A DNA stretch of 64,000 bases from Mycobacterium lepromatosis. GTDB lineage: Bacteria; Actinomycetota; Actinomycetes; Mycobacteriales; Mycobacteriaceae. The stretch covers positions 930,001 to 994,000 of the forward strand of contig NZ_CP083405.1 of assembly GCF_000975265.2 (NCBI RefSeq). Reading direction: 5' to 3'. Made by a program: the position numbers and the translations under genes. Below the pieces are notes generated by a model. It did no database searches and had not been told where the DNA came from. It saw only the letters and a program-made list of their open reading frames with translations. Below are positions 20,955 to 32,617 of this stretch, piece by piece (position 1 is the stretch's first letter; each line of letters starts with the position of its first letter).

Positions 20955-22412
20955 TTAGTTCAAATCGGCCGGAGCAGAAAAAGTGCCGCGAACCGCGGTG
21001 GCAGCGGCGACGGCCGGGGATACCAAATGTGTACGACCACCCTTGCCTTGCCGTCCTTCGAAATTTCGGTTGGACGTCGCAGCGCACCGCTCCCCAGGTG
21101 CAAGCTGATCGGGGTTCATACCCAGACACATCGAACAGCCCGCCTGTCGCCACTGCGCGCCAGCAGTGATAAAGATCTCACCGAGCCCCTCGGCTTCAGC
21201 CTGCGCACGTACCCGCATTGAGCCGGGAACGATCAGCATCCGCACACCGTCGGCCACCTTGCGGCCACGTAGTACATCGGCCACCACCCGCAGATCTTCA
21301 ATGCGACCGTTGGTACACGACCCAACGAACACCACATCGACCGCAATATCGCGCATCGGTGTACCTGGACGAAGGTCCATATACGCCAAAGCTTTCGCGG
21401 CGGCCTGTCGTGCCGCATCGTCAATCATCAATTCGGGATCAGGCACCGCCCCGGCCAACGGCACTCCTTGGCCGGGGTTTGTCCCCCAGGTGACAAACGG
21501 ACTCAACGAGGTCGCATCGAGATAGACCTCGGTTTCGAACACAGCGTCGGCGTCAGTGCGCAGCTGTTGCCAGTAGGCTACTGCGGCATCCCATTGCTCG
21601 CCGGTCGGGGCGTGCGGGCGGTCACGTAAGAACTCGTAAGTAGTCTCGTCGGGAGCCACCATTCCTGCTCGGGCGCCGGCTTCGATGCTCATGTTGCAGA
21701 TCGTCATCCGGCCTTCCATGGACATCGATTCGATGGCGCTGCCCCGGTATTCAATTACATAGCCCTGCCCGCCACCGGTGCCGATCCTAGCAATCAACGC
21801 AAGGATGATGTCCTTGGCTGTGACGTCGGCGGGCAATCGCCCATCGACAGTGACCGCCATTGTCTTGAATGGGCGCAACGGCAGAGTTTGAGTGGCGAGT
21901 ACATGCTCGACCTCCGAGGTGCCGATGCCCATCGCGATTGCACCGAAAGCGCCATGGGTAGAGGTGTGACTGTCGCCGCAAACGATCGTCATGCCCGGTT
22001 GAGTGAGGCCTAACTGTGGCCCTACGACATGAACGATGCCCTGCTCGATATCGCCCATCGGGTATAGCCGGACACCAAATTCGGCGCAGTTGCGCCGCAA
22101 CGTCTCCACTTGAATACGCGACACCGAGTCGGCTATCGGCTTGTCGATGTCGACGGTGGGAACGTTGTGATCTTCGACGGCCACCGTTAAGTCGGGGCGG
22201 CGCACCGGCCGGCCGGCCAAGCGCAAGCCATCAAAAGCCTGCGGGCTGGTGACCTCGTGCACCAAATGCAGATCGATGTAGATCAAATCGGGACTGCGAT
22301 CTTGGCGAGAGCCCTGACCGGCTACCACAACGTGGTCTTCCCAAACCTTTTCGGCCAGCGTGCGCGGCTTGTGGGCGCTGCCCGCTTGTTTCCTCTCGTT
22401 ATCCATCTCCAA
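20955..22412 (-). CDS. leuC: 3-isopropylmalate dehydratase large subunit
   Basis: 485-residue aconitase-family subunit carrying the [4Fe-4S] cluster. The three cluster ligands are visible as the Cys in [15 protein letters not shown] and the two in [53 protein letters not shown] and [16 protein letters not shown] are further signatures. The N-terminus before [11 protein letters not shown] is longer than in M. tuberculosis, and ATG 22406 is an alternative to ATG 22412. It heads leuCD and is divergent from an IclR regulator gene, with a palindrome between the two starts. Confidence 0.96.
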   Translation of the reverse strand: MEMDNERKQAGSAHKPRTLAEKVWEDHVVVAGQGSRQDRSPDLIYIDLHLVHEVTSPQAFDGLRLAGRPVRRPDLTVAVEDHNVPTVDIDKPIADSVSRIQVETLRRNCAEFGVRLYPMGDIEQGIVHVVGPQLGLTQPGMTIVCGDSHTSTHGAFGAIAMGIGTSEVEHVLATQTLPLRPFKTMAVTVDGRLPADVTAKDIILALIARIGTGGGQGYVIEYRGSAIESMSMEGRMTICNMSIEAGARAGMVAPDETTYEFLRDRPHAPTGEQWDAAVAYWQQLRTDADAVFETEVYLDATSLSPFVTWGTNPGQGVPLAGAVPDPELMIDDAARQAAAKALAYMDLRPGTPMRDIAVDVVFVGSCTNGRIEDLRVVADVLRGRKVADGVRMLIVPGSMRVRAQAEAEGLGEIFITAGAQWRQAGCSMCLGMNPDQLAPGERCAATSNRNFEGRQGKGGRTHLVSPAVAAATAVRGTFSAPADLN

Positions 22413-22472
22413 GCGCCTCGATTCGCCTCATTCGCGACTCGCCGATCAATCCATATTGATATCGCAGAATAC

Positions 22473-22488
22473 GAGACACTAGTATCTC
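22473..22488. promoter_or_regulatory. near-perfect 16-bp palindrome in the leuC/IclR intergenic region
   Basis: GAGACACTAGTATCTC at 22473-22488 is palindromic except for the fifth base pair. It lies four bases before the GTG of the IclR gene and about 60 bases upstream of leuC. Orthologues of this regulator in actinobacteria (LtbR in Corynebacterium) repress leuCD and leuB, so this is a candidate operator for leuCD control and autoregulation. Confidence 0.5.
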
Positions 22489-22491
22489 TTA

Positions 22492-23193
22492 GTGAGAAAG
22501 GCTAGCGGTATTGGCCTCCTCGACAAAGTCGTGGCACTGCTGCATACGATCGCGGAATCTTCGTGCGGGTTGGCTGAACTATGCGATCGAACTGGCTTGC
22601 CCAGAGCCACCATCTACCGTCTGGCCGCCGCGCTGGAGATTCATCGTCTGGTAGCGCGCGACGATGAGGGCCGGTGGCAGCTTGGACCCGCAGTCTCTGA
22701 ACTCGCGATCCATGTCAACGATCCACTGCTGGCTGCCAGCGCAACGGTGCTGCCTACGTTGCGCAAAAGCACCGGAGAAAGCGTGCAGCTGTATCGCCGA
22801 GAAGACACCTCGTGGTTCTGCGTGGCCGCACTGGAACCTCCTGCGGGCCTTCGCGATACGGTTCCGGTTGGGGCACAGCTACCGATGACGGCAGGTTCAG
22901 GAGCGAAAGTACTACTGACCCATAGTGATGCCGCCACCCGAGAAGCCGTGCTACCGACGGCGAAATTCACCGACCGAACACTAGCCGAAGTCCGCCGACG
23001 CGGTTGGGCACAAAGCGTGGCCGAGCGCGAACCCGGGGTAGCAAGTGTATCGGTGCCCGTGCGCGACAACCGCTGTGTCGTGATCGCTGCCATGTCGGTT
23101 TCTGGACCCATCGACCGGATGGGCCGACGTCCCGGTACACGATGGGCAGTTGACTTACTATCAGCGGCCGAAGCACTGACTCGCTGCCTCTGA
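22492..23193 (+). CDS. IclR-family transcriptional regulator of leucine genes (LtbR/NdgR type, Rv2989-like)
   Basis: 233-residue repressor-type regulator. An N-terminal winged helix-turn-helix (residues about 5-65: GLLDKVVALLHTIAES, LAELCDRTGLPRATIYRLAAALEIHRLV) precedes the IclR effector domain with LPTLRKSTGESVQLYRRED, VGAQLPMTAGSGAKVLL and the conserved REPGVASVSVPVRD. Start is GTG 22492; a ribosome binding site is not obvious, so the message may be nearly leaderless. Its divergent position next to leuCD is conserved across actinobacteria, where it controls leucine and related amino acid genes. Target specificity here is inferred from context. Confidence 0.88.
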   Translation: MRKASGIGLLDKVVALLHTIAESSCGLAELCDRTGLPRATIYRLAAALEIHRLVARDDEGRWQLGPAVSELAIHVNDPLLAASATVLPTLRKSTGESVQLYRREDTSWFCVAALEPPAGLRDTVPVGAQLPMTAGSGAKVLLTHSDAATREAVLPTAKFTDRTLAEVRRRGWAQSVAEREPGVASVSVPVRDNRCVVIAAMSVSGPIDRMGRRPGTRWAVDLLSAAEALTRCL

Positions 23194-23317
23194 AACTTCT
23201 GTTGCTCGAACGTAAACCACGCGACACGTTTTCGATGCAGTTCGCGTAGCAGGATTCACAACCGCACTTTTCTTAGCCATCGACTAAGCGCTAACGGTAG
23301 CCAGACAGACTGGCCCA

Positions 23318-23795
23318 ATGAAAACCAATCGGCGCGCGCATATCGTCATGTCCGAGGCTGAAATCATCGACTGCGTTGTCAACATCCGCCCCGGTACGCT
23401 AACCACCATCGACCCTAACGGCCAGCCACATTTGACCGCGATGTGATACGCTGCCATCGACGGCGCAATCCTACTGGAAATCAAGGCTAAATCACAGAAA
23501 GCTGTCGACCTCAAACGAGATTCACGAGTGAATTTTTTTAATCGAGAACGGCCAAACGTATGACCGCTGTGCGAAGTGTACTTCGAAGGCACTACGGAGA
23601 GTATCGGCAATCCCGATTCCCCTTTCCGGGTCGGAGTCAGCATTTGGGGACGTTACACCGGTCTCTAAATCGACGACGCAAAGCCCATGGTCGACCAAAT
23701 GATAGAAAGCGAATCGGCGTGCGCAGTGTAAGCCATCGTATCCCGCTCGTGGGATCACCACAAGCTCGGCTTGCTGCACATGCCGGTCCGGTAGA
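23318..23795 (+). pseudogene. Rv2991-like split-barrel flavin/F420-binding protein remnant
   Basis: From ATG 23318 the frame reads ADIVMSEAEI-like HIVMSEAEIIDCVV, PGTLTTIDPNGQPHLTAM and then a TGA (near 23444) at the position of the conserved Trp of AMWYA. It continues in frame with YAAIDGAILLEIKAKSQKAVDLKRDSRV, then shifts. Later pieces are VGVSIWGRYTG, KPMVDQMIESESACAV and SWDHHKLGLLHMPVR. The intact protein belongs to the PPOX-type FMN/F420-binding split-barrel group. Multiple stops and frameshifts make it dead. No counterpart of Rv2990c was recognised between it and the IclR gene. Confidence 0.82.
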
Positions 23796-23876
23796 GCGGA
23801 TCGACCGCACCTGTCACACTGGCACTATTAGAGACACGAGGGATCGGCCAGTGACCACACTATCGACGGTCGGTTG

Positions 23877-23949
23877 TAGCCCCGATGGGATTCGAACCCA
23901 CGCTACCGCCGTGAGAGGGCGGCGTCCTAGGCCGCTAGACGACGGGGCC
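23877..23949 (-). tRNA. gltU: tRNA-Glu (anticodon CTC)
   Basis: A 73-nt cloverleaf on the minus strand: acceptor GGCCCCG pairing with CGGGGCT (one G-U), D arm GTCTAGCGGCCTAGGAC, anticodon arm CCGCCCTCTCACGGCGG with CTC, T arm GTGGGTTCGAATCCCAT, discriminator A and encoded CA following. It lies beside tRNA-Gln and gltX, the same arrangement as in M. tuberculosis. Confidence 0.97.
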
Positions 23950-24037
23950 AGAACCGATCCGAGCTGTCAGCATAACTCACACGCCACTAGGCCCACCCAA
24001 TCGCTTTGAGACATCGCTGACAGTCCGACGGACTTTG

Positions 24038-24109
24038 CTGGGGTACCAGGACTCGAACCTAGAATGGCTGAACCAGAATCAGCTGTGTTGCCAATTACAC
24101 CATACCCCA
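24038..24109 (-). tRNA. glnU: tRNA-Gln (anticodon CTG)
   Basis: A 72-nt cloverleaf on the minus strand: acceptor TGGGGTA pairing with TACCCCA, D arm GTGTAATTGGCAAC, anticodon loop ATTCTGGTT with CTG, T arm with GGTTCGAGTCC, discriminator G. In mycobacteria this tRNA is first charged with glutamate by GltX and then amidated by GatCAB, whose genes are also in this window. Confidence 0.96.
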
Positions 24110-24349
24110 TTTCTGCCTAGACCCTGTGATCAGAGCACATTCTGCGGACTATAATGAGCACTTATTAGCGTCTGACTATGTCCTGGGATTTGCCCCTGTC
24201 CATCCATGATCGGCCGACGTGCAGACTACCAAAGACTCACCGCGCAAATCCGCACGCCTTAGTCTTATCTCTTTGCGTTCCTAGTGTGGCGACGGCGAGC
24301 GTCGGAAACGACGCGAGTAAGCAGCCACGCAACCAGGCTTAGGCCTGCA

Positions 24350-25858
24350 CTAGGCTGGGGCGACCCGCGCTCGCGCAGCGCTCAGCCGCTGCAGGCTACG
24401 AGCACGGCCGAGTAACTCCAGCGATTCGAACAGTGGCGGGCTGATCGATGCCCCCGTGGCGGCGACTCGGATCGGACCGAACACCTTGCGCGGTTTAAGC
24501 CCAAGATCTTCGATGAGTGCAACCTTGAGGACGTCCTCGATACTCGCAGTGGTCCAATCCACCAGGCTGTCCAGCGCGGCACGGGCAGCATCTAGCACCA
24601 ACCCGGCATCAGCATCCAGCTCTTTGGCGGCGGCCTTAGGGTCAATAGAATACTCGTCATCGTTGAGGAATTTCAACAGGTCCCAAGCGTCACCAAGCAC
24701 AACGATGCGGGTCTGTACCAACTGGGCCGCGGCGATGAAGCCCGCATCGTAATTAGCGGAATCCAAAGCGATGTGGTAGCCGTGTGTGGTGAAGTAGTCG
24801 CGCAGCCTGCCGGCGAAATCCTCGGAGTCGAGCATTCGGATGTGCTCGGCGTTAACCGCGTCGGCCTTCTTCTGATCGAATCGCGCCGGATTGGAGTTGA
24901 CGTCGACCACATCGAACGCAGCTACCATCTCGTCGAGACTGAACAAGTCGTGGTCATCAGCGATCGCCCACCCCAGCAAAGCAAGGTAGTTCAGCAGACC
25001 TTCGGGGATGAAGCCCCGGTCACGATGGGTGAACAGATTCGACTGCGGGTCGCGCTTCGAGAGTTTCTTGGTTCCCTCCCCCAATACTGATGGGAGATGG
25101 CCGAATTCAGGAACACGCTCAGCCACTCCGATTCGGATCAACGCCTGGTATAACGCCACCTGTCGCGGAGTAGAAGATAGTAAGTCTTCGCCACGCAGCA
25201 CATGGGTGATCTTCATCAGCGCATCGTCGCACGGGTTGACCAAAGTGTACAACGGATCTCCGCTTGCTCGAGTCAACACATAATCGGGCACAGTGCCAGC
25301 CGCAAAGGTAGTGGTCCCGCGCACCAGGTCATCCCAACTGATATCCCCGTCGGGCATCCGCAGCCGAACTACCGGCTTACGGCCTTCCGCCAAGTACGCT
25401 AAGCGCTGCGCGTCGGTGAGATCGCGGTCAAAGTTGTCATACCCCAGCTTAGGATTGCGGCCAGCAGCAAGATGGCGGTTCTCGACTTCCTCCGGTGTGG
25501 AAAAAGCGTAATAGGCCTCTCCTGCAGCAAGCAACTTTGCCACCACCTCGCGGTGGATGTCAGTGCGCTGCGACTGCCGGTACGGACCGTAAGGTCCTCC
25601 CACCTCGGGACCCTCGTCCCAGTTCAGGCCGAGCCAGCGCAACGCATCAAGCAAGGCCAGGTAACTTTCTTCACTGTCGCGCTCAGCGTCGGTGTCCTCG
25701 ACGCGAAAAACGAAGGTACCTCCGGTATGTCGTGCGTAAGCCCAGTTGAACAGGGCCGTGCGAACCATTCCGACGTGCGGAATACCAGTGGGCGATGGAC
25801 AAAATCGTACCCTGACTTTTGCTGCTTGCGAGGTACCTTCAGAAGTTGCTGCAGTCAC
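24350..25858 (-). CDS. gltX: glutamyl-tRNA synthetase
   Basis: 502-residue class I aminoacyl-tRNA synthetase, cytosolic, which charges tRNA-Glu and, as a non-discriminating enzyme in this lineage, tRNA-Gln. The HIGH-type motif is [23 protein letters not shown] and the KMSKS-type motif is [27 protein letters not shown] and [24 protein letters not shown] are conserved. The GTG start at 25858 overlaps the TGA of the upstream FAH-family gene by four bases, so the two are translationally coupled. The two tRNA genes it serves lie downstream on the same strand. Matches gltS (Rv2992c). Confidence 0.97.
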   Translation of the reverse strand: MTAATSEGTSQAAKVRVRFCPSPTGIPHVGMVRTALFNWAYARHTGGTFVFRVEDTDAERDSEESYLALLDALRWLGLNWDEGPEVGGPYGPYRQSQRTDIHREVVAKLLAAGEAYYAFSTPEEVENRHLAAGRNPKLGYDNFDRDLTDAQRLAYLAEGRKPVVRLRMPDGDISWDDLVRGTTTFAAGTVPDYVLTRASGDPLYTLVNPCDDALMKITHVLRGEDLLSSTPRQVALYQALIRIGVAERVPEFGHLPSVLGEGTKKLSKRDPQSNLFTHRDRGFIPEGLLNYLALLGWAIADDHDLFSLDEMVAAFDVVDVNSNPARFDQKKADAVNAEHIRMLDSEDFAGRLRDYFTTHGYHIALDSANYDAGFIAAAQLVQTRIVVLGDAWDLLKFLNDDEYSIDPKAAAKELDADAGLVLDAARAALDSLVDWTTASIEDVLKVALIEDLGLKPRKVFGPIRVAATGASISPPLFESLELLGRARSLQRLSAARARVAPA

Positions 25859-26661
25859 GACTTTCCTTTGCGGACTACGGGATTAGTCAGGGTGCCAATG
25901 CCTTCGACAGTGATAGAAACGGTGTCACCGTCTTCGACGGGACCAACACCTGCCGGTGTCCCGGTGAGGATGAGATCACCAGGCAGCAATGTCATTACCG
26001 CCGAAATCCACTCCATGATGGCACTCACGCGGTGAACCATCAGGGAGGTGCGGCTGTGCTGTTTGACTTCGCCGTTGACTTCAGTTCGCAATTCAAGATC
26101 GTCCGGGTCTAGTGGACCGAGGTCGGTGACGATCCACGGCCCTACTGGGCAGAAGGTATCGTGCCCTTTCGCACGCGTCCATTGACCATCGGCGCGTTGC
26201 TGATCACGGGCCGACATGTCGTTGCCGATGGTATAGCCGAGGATGAAGTCGACGGCTCGGACGGCCGGGACGTCCTTGCACGGTCGACCCACCACTAGTG
26301 CCAACTCGCCCTCGAAATGCACAGGTGATGCGTTGGCGGGCAATCGAATCGGAACATTTGGGCCGATGATCGCGGTATTGGGCTTGAGGAATATCACCGG
26401 ATCTGCCGGCGCTGGTCCCGTTTGGTAACCCATCTCGGCGATATGATCGGCGTAGTTCGTGCCGATACAGACCACCTTGCTGGCCAGCATCGGAGCCAGT
26501 AGCCGGACATCGGCTAATGGCCATGCACGGCCGGTGAAGGTTGGTGTGCCGAATGGGTGCTCAGCGAGCTCACGGGCAAACATCCCATCGGGATCGTCAG
26601 ACTCACCTTCGATGCTGACGAACGCTACGCCGTCTGGGCTAGCTATTCGACCAAGGCGCAT
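25855..26661 (-). CDS. fumarylacetoacetate hydrolase family protein (Rv2993c-like)
   Basis: 268-residue FAH-fold protein; members hydrolyse or isomerise beta-keto acids in aromatic and other catabolic routes, and some are oxaloacetate decarboxylases or tautomerases. The metal site is visible: the two Glu of [12 protein letters not shown] and the Asp of [15 protein letters not shown], together with [31 protein letters not shown] and the C-terminal [23 protein letters not shown] start at ATG 26661 ([13 protein letters not shown]), since the extra 32 residues from ATG 26757 have no counterpart in the family. It precedes gltX with a four-base overlap. The true substrate is unknown. Confidence 0.88.
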   Translation of the reverse strand: MRLGRIASPDGVAFVSIEGESDDPDGMFARELAEHPFGTPTFTGRAWPLADVRLLAPMLASKVVCIGTNYADHIAEMGYQTGPAPADPVIFLKPNTAIIGPNVPIRLPANASPVHFEGELALVVGRPCKDVPAVRAVDFILGYTIGNDMSARDQQRADGQWTRAKGHDTFCPVGPWIVTDLGPLDPDDLELRTEVNGEVKQHSRTSLMVHRVSAIMEWISAVMTLLPGDLILTGTPAGVGPVEDGDTVSITVEGIGTLTNPVVRKGKS

Positions 26662-26799
26662 TTGCTTGAACCTAGCGCGGCAACGATGGGCGCCGCGGAG
26701 CGGCGGTTCACGTGCAAGCATGATCCGGTGCCCAAGAACCCGAGCCACCCAGACCAATTGGGCCTCGGCGCACGCTGGTCAATAACATTCATCTCGGTG

Positions 26800-27895
26800 A
26801 GCGTGACATCTAGCTTCTTCCTATTTATCAATGGCATTACGTTCAGATTCCCGCGTTGTCACCGCACGTGGCATCTCGTTGGCCGAGGCTGAACGATTGG
26901 CTTCGATGCCCATCTGGGGGCCGGGTCGTTACACTAGACTTTCTGAGGTTACATCACCAGCCGACTAGACAAACGAATCATCATAACTGTGGGTTCGGCA
27001 CTCACCGCGCCCTCGACGTATGCCGCGGCATTGGTCCACTCGTTAGTGGCAACGGGAGCATTCCTATTCCTCGGTGACATGTCTGCCGCCAGCTGTAACA
27101 CGGCTGACGGCGGGCTGGTCTCCATTGGTTTCCACCAAATAAACTCAACGTCGCGATGAGGCATCCGCTAGACCGTGCAACCGCTGGGAATCGCCATCGG
27201 CGCCTTGACGATACCCAAGATAGCTGAATGCAGGCCTGCATATTTCCGGCATTAATGTACACGATATCCGCGGTGGCCAGCGCAATCGGCAGGTTGACAG
27301 TCGCGGAAAAGCCCGGGCGGTGGTCAGCGACAAGGAACTGGCCAACCTCTGTATCGCAAGGCGTTCATGTTGTGGCGAATCCACGCAGTCTCGGCACTGC
27401 TGATGATGTCGCAGGCGGTACCAGTGATGTTCATGCTGGTCTGGCTGGTAGAACACCCCAGTTGGTCGGCCACGGCAGCGAGCGAGGTTGGTGGCCATCT
27501 CGCAACTGCTCAATGCATTGGGCCGCATCCCGGCCGGCTGCTAGTCCGACCGCGTCGGCTCACAAATGCGATCCGTCCACATCATCACCATCACAGCTGC
27601 TTCGCCCTGTTTCTGCTGACCCCTGTCGATGACCGGGGTTCGCGGTACTACGTGTTGCTCATGATCGCCATATCGGTCACTGCAGTGCTTAACAACGGGT
27701 TGGAGGCAACCGTGATCACCAAATTTCACCGGACCGTTCTGGAGCGGGCGCGGTATGGGCCATTCAGAACACCTCCCAGTGGCTAATGGCAGCTGTCGCA
27801 CCCCCACTGTTCGGTACCCTGGCCACCACCGCTACGTATCCGCCAGCCTGGGTATTGCACGAACGGGACCTACCGCATCGGCACCAAAGGCGCTG
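26800..27895 (+). pseudogene. MFS transporter remnant (Rv2994-like)
   Basis: Plus-strand pieces in all three frames show a decayed 12-helix permease. Examples are SRLDKRIIITVGSALTAPSTYAAALVHSLVATGAFLFLGDM (about 26960-27080), LGIAIGALTIPKIAECR (27180-27240), HAVSALLMMSQAVPVMFMLVWLVEHPS (27370-27460), RYYVLLMIAISVTAVLNNGLEATVITKF (27640-27730) and LMAAVAPPLFGTLATTATYPPAWVL (27785-27860). Stops and frameshifts occur throughout. It ends in the strong hairpin shared with leuB. Confidence 0.78.
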
Positions 27896-27914
27896 ATGCG
27901 GTAGGTCCCGTTCG
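27860..27914. terminator. 20-bp perfect hairpin between the MFS remnant and leuB
   Basis: The arms at 27860-27879 and 27895-27914 are exact inverted repeats of 20 bp around a 15-base loop (arm text begins CGAACGGGACCTACC). It lies nine bases beyond the leuB stop, between convergent genes, and is best read as a bidirectional terminator. There is no T-tract. Confidence 0.75.
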
Positions 27915-27923
27915 ACTTGGCGC

Positions 27924-28934
27924 CTAGAGTGCGGCGGCTATTCGTTCGCCAACCTCGCCGGTGGAATGCCGTTCATTCCCGCGAATCGCCAAATAGCTTG
28001 CTACCGCCTGGTCCACCCGAGCAGCCGGCTCATCCTCGCCGAGATGGGCAAGCAACAATGCCAACGACATGATCGCCGCGGTCGGATCGGCGACGCCCTG
28101 GCCGGCAATATCCGGAGCGCTGCCATGCACCGGCTCGAACATCGACGGATTAGTCCGTGTGACATCGATATTTCCACTGGCGGCCAAGCCAATACCACCG
28201 CACACCGCTGCGGCTAAGTCGGTTATAATATCACCGAATAGGTTATCAGTTACAATGACGTCAAAGCGACCGGGTTCGGTAACTAAGTGGATGGTGGCCG
28301 CATCGACGTGCTGATAGGAAACCTCGACGTCGGGGTATTTTTCACTGACCTCTTGCACGGTCCGACACCACAACGTCCCGGCATAGGTCAGCACGTTGTT
28401 CTTGTGCACCAGCGTCAGATGCTTGCGGCGCTGCCGGGCACGTTCGAACGCATCTTGAACCACCCGGCGCACACCAAAAGCGGTATTCACACTCACTTCC
28501 GTGGCTACCTCATTGGGCGTTCCGACACGGATTGCACCGCCAGTACCGGTATAGGGGCCTTCGGTGCCCTCGCGAACCACCACCAAGTCAATCTCGGGCT
28601 TTCCCGCGAGCAAACTGCTAACACCTGGATACAGCCGGGCAGGTCGCAGATTGATGTGATGATCTAGCTCGAAGCGCAATCTCAGCAGCAAACCCCGCTC
28701 CAACACGCCCCTAGGGACTGAAGGATCACCTACCGCCCCGAGCAGGATGGCGTCGTGCTCCCGTAACTCGGCGAGCACCGACTCCGGCAATAGTTCACCA
28801 GTGGTGTGATAACGCCGAGCGCCCAGGTCGTAGGTGGTCTTCTGCACACCCGGCAACACCACATCAAGAATTTTGACCGCCTGTGCCACCACCTCCGGGC
28901 CGATTCCGTCGCCCCCGATAACCGCCAATTTCAT
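27924..28934 (-). CDS. leuB: 3-isopropylmalate dehydrogenase
   Basis: 336-residue beta-decarboxylating dehydrogenase of leucine synthesis that oxidises 3-isopropylmalate to the 2-keto acid with NAD. Conserved text is [51 protein letters not shown], the catalytic Lys region [29 protein letters not shown] and [20 protein letters not shown]. The short form is normal for actinobacteria. It follows serA by 49 bases on the same strand and may be part of one transcript. It ends in a strong hairpin. Confidence 0.97.
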   Translation of the reverse strand: MKLAVIGGDGIGPEVVAQAVKILDVVLPGVQKTTYDLGARRYHTTGELLPESVLAELREHDAILLGAVGDPSVPRGVLERGLLLRLRFELDHHINLRPARLYPGVSSLLAGKPEIDLVVVREGTEGPYTGTGGAIRVGTPNEVATEVSVNTAFGVRRVVQDAFERARQRRKHLTLVHKNNVLTYAGTLWCRTVQEVSEKYPDVEVSYQHVDAATIHLVTEPGRFDVIVTDNLFGDIITDLAAAVCGGIGLAASGNIDVTRTNPSMFEPVHGSAPDIAGQGVADPTAAIMSLALLLAHLGEDEPAARVDQAVASYLAIRGNERHSTGEVGERIAAAL

Positions 28935-28983
28935 CTGCGCCGCTCCTTCTCATCACCTCGCGCTGAATCGTCGCCAGAGCAAG

Positions 28984-30570
28984 TCACGACAGATCGACCA
29001 CCTCGAGCTTTTTGGCACCCACCGCCGCTACGATCGCCGACCGCACATCACCCGGCACGTCTTGGTCCAGCCGCAACAGAATCGTCGCACCTGGCCCCTC
29101 GACGTCCTCGGACAACTGGGCAGCTTGGATATTCACCCCGGCCGCCCCCAGCAAAGTGCCAATCTTGCCCAGGGCGCCAGGTTGGTCGATATACCTGATC
29201 ACCAAGTTCGTGCCCTGCGCACGCAAATCAAAATTACGGCCATTGACCTGCACGATCTTCTGCACCAGGTGTGGCCCAGACAACGTACCAGCTATGTTGA
29301 CCACCGAGCCATCGGAGGCGACCGCCCGCACGTCGACCACGCTGCGATGGTTGGGGCTCTCCGAGCCCGTAGCTAGTTCAGCAGACACGCCTCGTTCGGC
29401 GGCCAGTGCCGGTGCATTGACGAACGTCACAGCATCCTCGATGACCATCGAGAACAGCCCACGTAGGGCCGAAAGCCGTAGTATTTCAACATCTTCGGAA
29501 GCCAACTCGCCACGCACGTGCACCGACAACGCCGCCGGCAGTTCATCGGACAACGCGGCTACCAGCACCCCAAGCTTGCACACTAAGTCCAGCCAGGGAG
29601 CCACCTCTTCGTTGACCACCCCCCCATCCACGTTGACCGCGTTGGGCACAAACTCCCCTGCCAGCGCCAGCCGCACGCTTTCGGCCACGTCAGTACCGGC
29701 TCGATCCTGGGCTTCGGCGGTGGACGCCCCCAGATGCGGTGTCACCACCACCTGCGGTAGTTCAAACAGCGGGCTATCAGTACACGGTTCGGTGGCAAAC
29801 ACATCGAGACCGGCCGCTCGCACATGTCCGCTACGCACCGCATCGGCTAGCGCCGCCTCGTCAACTAAGCCACCGCGCGCAGCATTTACAATGATAACAC
29901 CGGGCTTGGTTTTGGCCAGTGCCTCCTTGTCTATCAGGCCCACCGTCTCGGGCGTCTTCGGCAGATGCACCGAGATAAAGTCAGCCCGGGCTAGTAGATC
30001 GTCAAAAGACATCAGCTCGATACCAAGCTGCGCGGCCCGTGCCGGCGCCACATACGGGTCGTAAGCGATGACGTGAGCCCCGAACGCTGCGATCCGTGCG
30101 GCAACCAACTGCCCAATCCGACCCAGCCCCACCACGCCTACGGTCTTGCCGAAAATTTCGGTTCCGGAGAACGACGACCGTTTCCAAATGTGTGCACGCA
30201 GTGAGGCGTCGGCCTCCGCGATCTGCCGAGAAGCTGCTAATAGCAATGCCAACGCGTGCTCGGCGGCGCTGTGAATGTTCGACGTTGGGGCGTTGACCAC
30301 CAGGACACCACGCGCGGTGGCGGCATCGACGTCAACGTTGTCTAACCCTACCCCGGCACGGGCGACGATCTTGAGTTTAGGAGCGGCTGCCAGCACCTCG
30401 GCGTCAACAGTAGTGACCGACCGCACCAACAACGCGTCGGCCTCGGGTACCGCAGCTAGCAGCTTCGCCCGGTCGGGACCGTCCACCCAACGCACCTCGA
30501 CTTGGTCTCCCAGAGCAGCCACGGTTGCTTGGGCGAGTTTGTCGGCGATTAACACAACAGGCAGGTTCAC
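28984..30570 (-). CDS. serA: D-3-phosphoglycerate dehydrogenase (long, ACT-containing form)
   Basis: 528-residue first enzyme of serine synthesis. The catalytic halves flank a Rossmann motif [21 protein letters not shown], with the catalytic Glu/His region in [30 protein letters not shown]. After about residue 310 comes the intervening allosteric domain found in type 1 enzymes, and a C-terminal ACT domain ([32 protein letters not shown]) that binds serine for feedback inhibition. Length agrees with M. tuberculosis SerA1 (528). It lies upstream of leuB. Confidence 0.97.
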   Translation of the reverse strand: MNLPVVLIADKLAQATVAALGDQVEVRWVDGPDRAKLLAAVPEADALLVRSVTTVDAEVLAAAPKLKIVARAGVGLDNVDVDAATARGVLVVNAPTSNIHSAAEHALALLLAASRQIAEADASLRAHIWKRSSFSGTEIFGKTVGVVGLGRIGQLVAARIAAFGAHVIAYDPYVAPARAAQLGIELMSFDDLLARADFISVHLPKTPETVGLIDKEALAKTKPGVIIVNAARGGLVDEAALADAVRSGHVRAAGLDVFATEPCTDSPLFELPQVVVTPHLGASTAEAQDRAGTDVAESVRLALAGEFVPNAVNVDGGVVNEEVAPWLDLVCKLGVLVAALSDELPAALSVHVRGELASEDVEILRLSALRGLFSMVIEDAVTFVNAPALAAERGVSAELATGSESPNHRSVVDVRAVASDGSVVNIAGTLSGPHLVQKIVQVNGRNFDLRAQGTNLVIRYIDQPGALGKIGTLLGAAGVNIQAAQLSEDVEGPGATILLRLDQDVPGDVRSAIVAAVGAKKLEVVDLS

Positions 30571-30608
30571 GCCGTCAGCGTATCGGTTGTGCTTGACAGG
30601 TGATGCGG

Positions 30609-31200
30609 CTATGAGCAGCCGTCTTGAGGCCCTGATCCCAAGCCGGGGGTTTTACCGAGGTTCTGCGGTAAAGCGTTGAGTGTGGTGATCATGGCCGCAG
30701 CGACCACATCAGTGCTGCGGCCCTTAGACAGGTGGCGCAGCTGCACGAACCCGATACTGTGTTCGGCCAGGGCGTTGATGTGGGGGGCCTGGTTTTTGCC
30801 GATGATTAAATCGCCCGCCCAATGTTTTAGAGCACCGCACGGTCGTGCAGCTTCGGCGGCACGCTCACCGATGGTGACCATACCCAGAATATGGCGATGC
30901 CCGGTTTTGGTGCGCTGTGCCCGTAGTGTGCCTAACGCCCACCCAGTGTGCACACATGCCGGCCAACACCTGATGTCGTTTCCCGCGTCCTTGCACGAAG
31001 AACGCCTTGTACAGCGTTTCGTGAGGTACCTGCATCTTCGGGCCGGTCAGGAGAGGTCGTTGGCCAACACCCCAGCAATGTGTTCGGGACTGTACTTTTT
31101 GACTTTTTGGCCAGCAACGCTTCCACCACCGTACGCAACTGCCCACCGCGGCCAGCTGGCCGGCCTTTTCAGTCGCTGGGCCCGCTGCTCACTGCATAGC
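30609..31200 (-). mobile_element. IS30-family transposase remnant
   Basis: Minus-strand text in shifting frames follows an IS30-type transposase: QLRTVVEALLAKK (about 31140), VPHETLYKAFFVQGRGKRHQVLAG (31045-30970), GERAAEAARPCGALKHWAGDLIIGKNQAPHINALAEHSIGFVQL (30880-30730) and [11 protein letters not shown] (about 30690-30650). The first DDE aspartate is kept in GDLIIG, where the family usually reads HWEGDL. The second Asp and the Glu regions are missing, and no terminal inverted repeats were found. It sits between serA and ilvC, where M. tuberculosis has Rv2997 to Rv3000. Confidence 0.75.
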
Positions 31201-31585
31201 TAGGCACGGCGCGCTAAATAACCCGATTCAGCTTGTGCACCAGCACAGTTGGCGTCGAATCGGTGCAACACCCAGCAAAGCGATCCGTAACCGCACGAGC
31301 CGCCCCTCGTTGGTGACCTCACGCATCATAGTCAACGGCACCCAACCCAAACAGTTAGCAATCGATCACATCAACTCACAACGCTGCGACACACCCGACA
31401 CCACCTACTTCCCAAAATGCACCGCCCGATCAACTCACCAAGACCGGCACTACACCGATCACAATCACAACTCACCCACCAAAACCACCGCGACACCCAC
31501 CACCTCGCAACCCACCCACAACAGGACGCACACATAAACTACACTTCAGCGTCGAGAAAGCTCACGTTTATACGGTCCCGGTGCT
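31201..31585. other. AC-rich intergenic stretch after the transposase remnant
   Basis: About 385 bases rich in CACC, ACAC and CAACC runs (strongest at 31370-31530) with no coding signature on either strand. It may be decayed flank of the insertion element. Nothing else is supported. Confidence 0.4.
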
Positions 31586-32611
<1,026 letters not shown>

Positions 32612-32617
32612 TTAGTG

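Noticed and set aside
31370..31530. CACC/ACAC-rich stretch as a CRISPR or tandem repeat array
   Set aside because: No unit of fixed length repeats with regular spacing; it is only low-complexity sequence.
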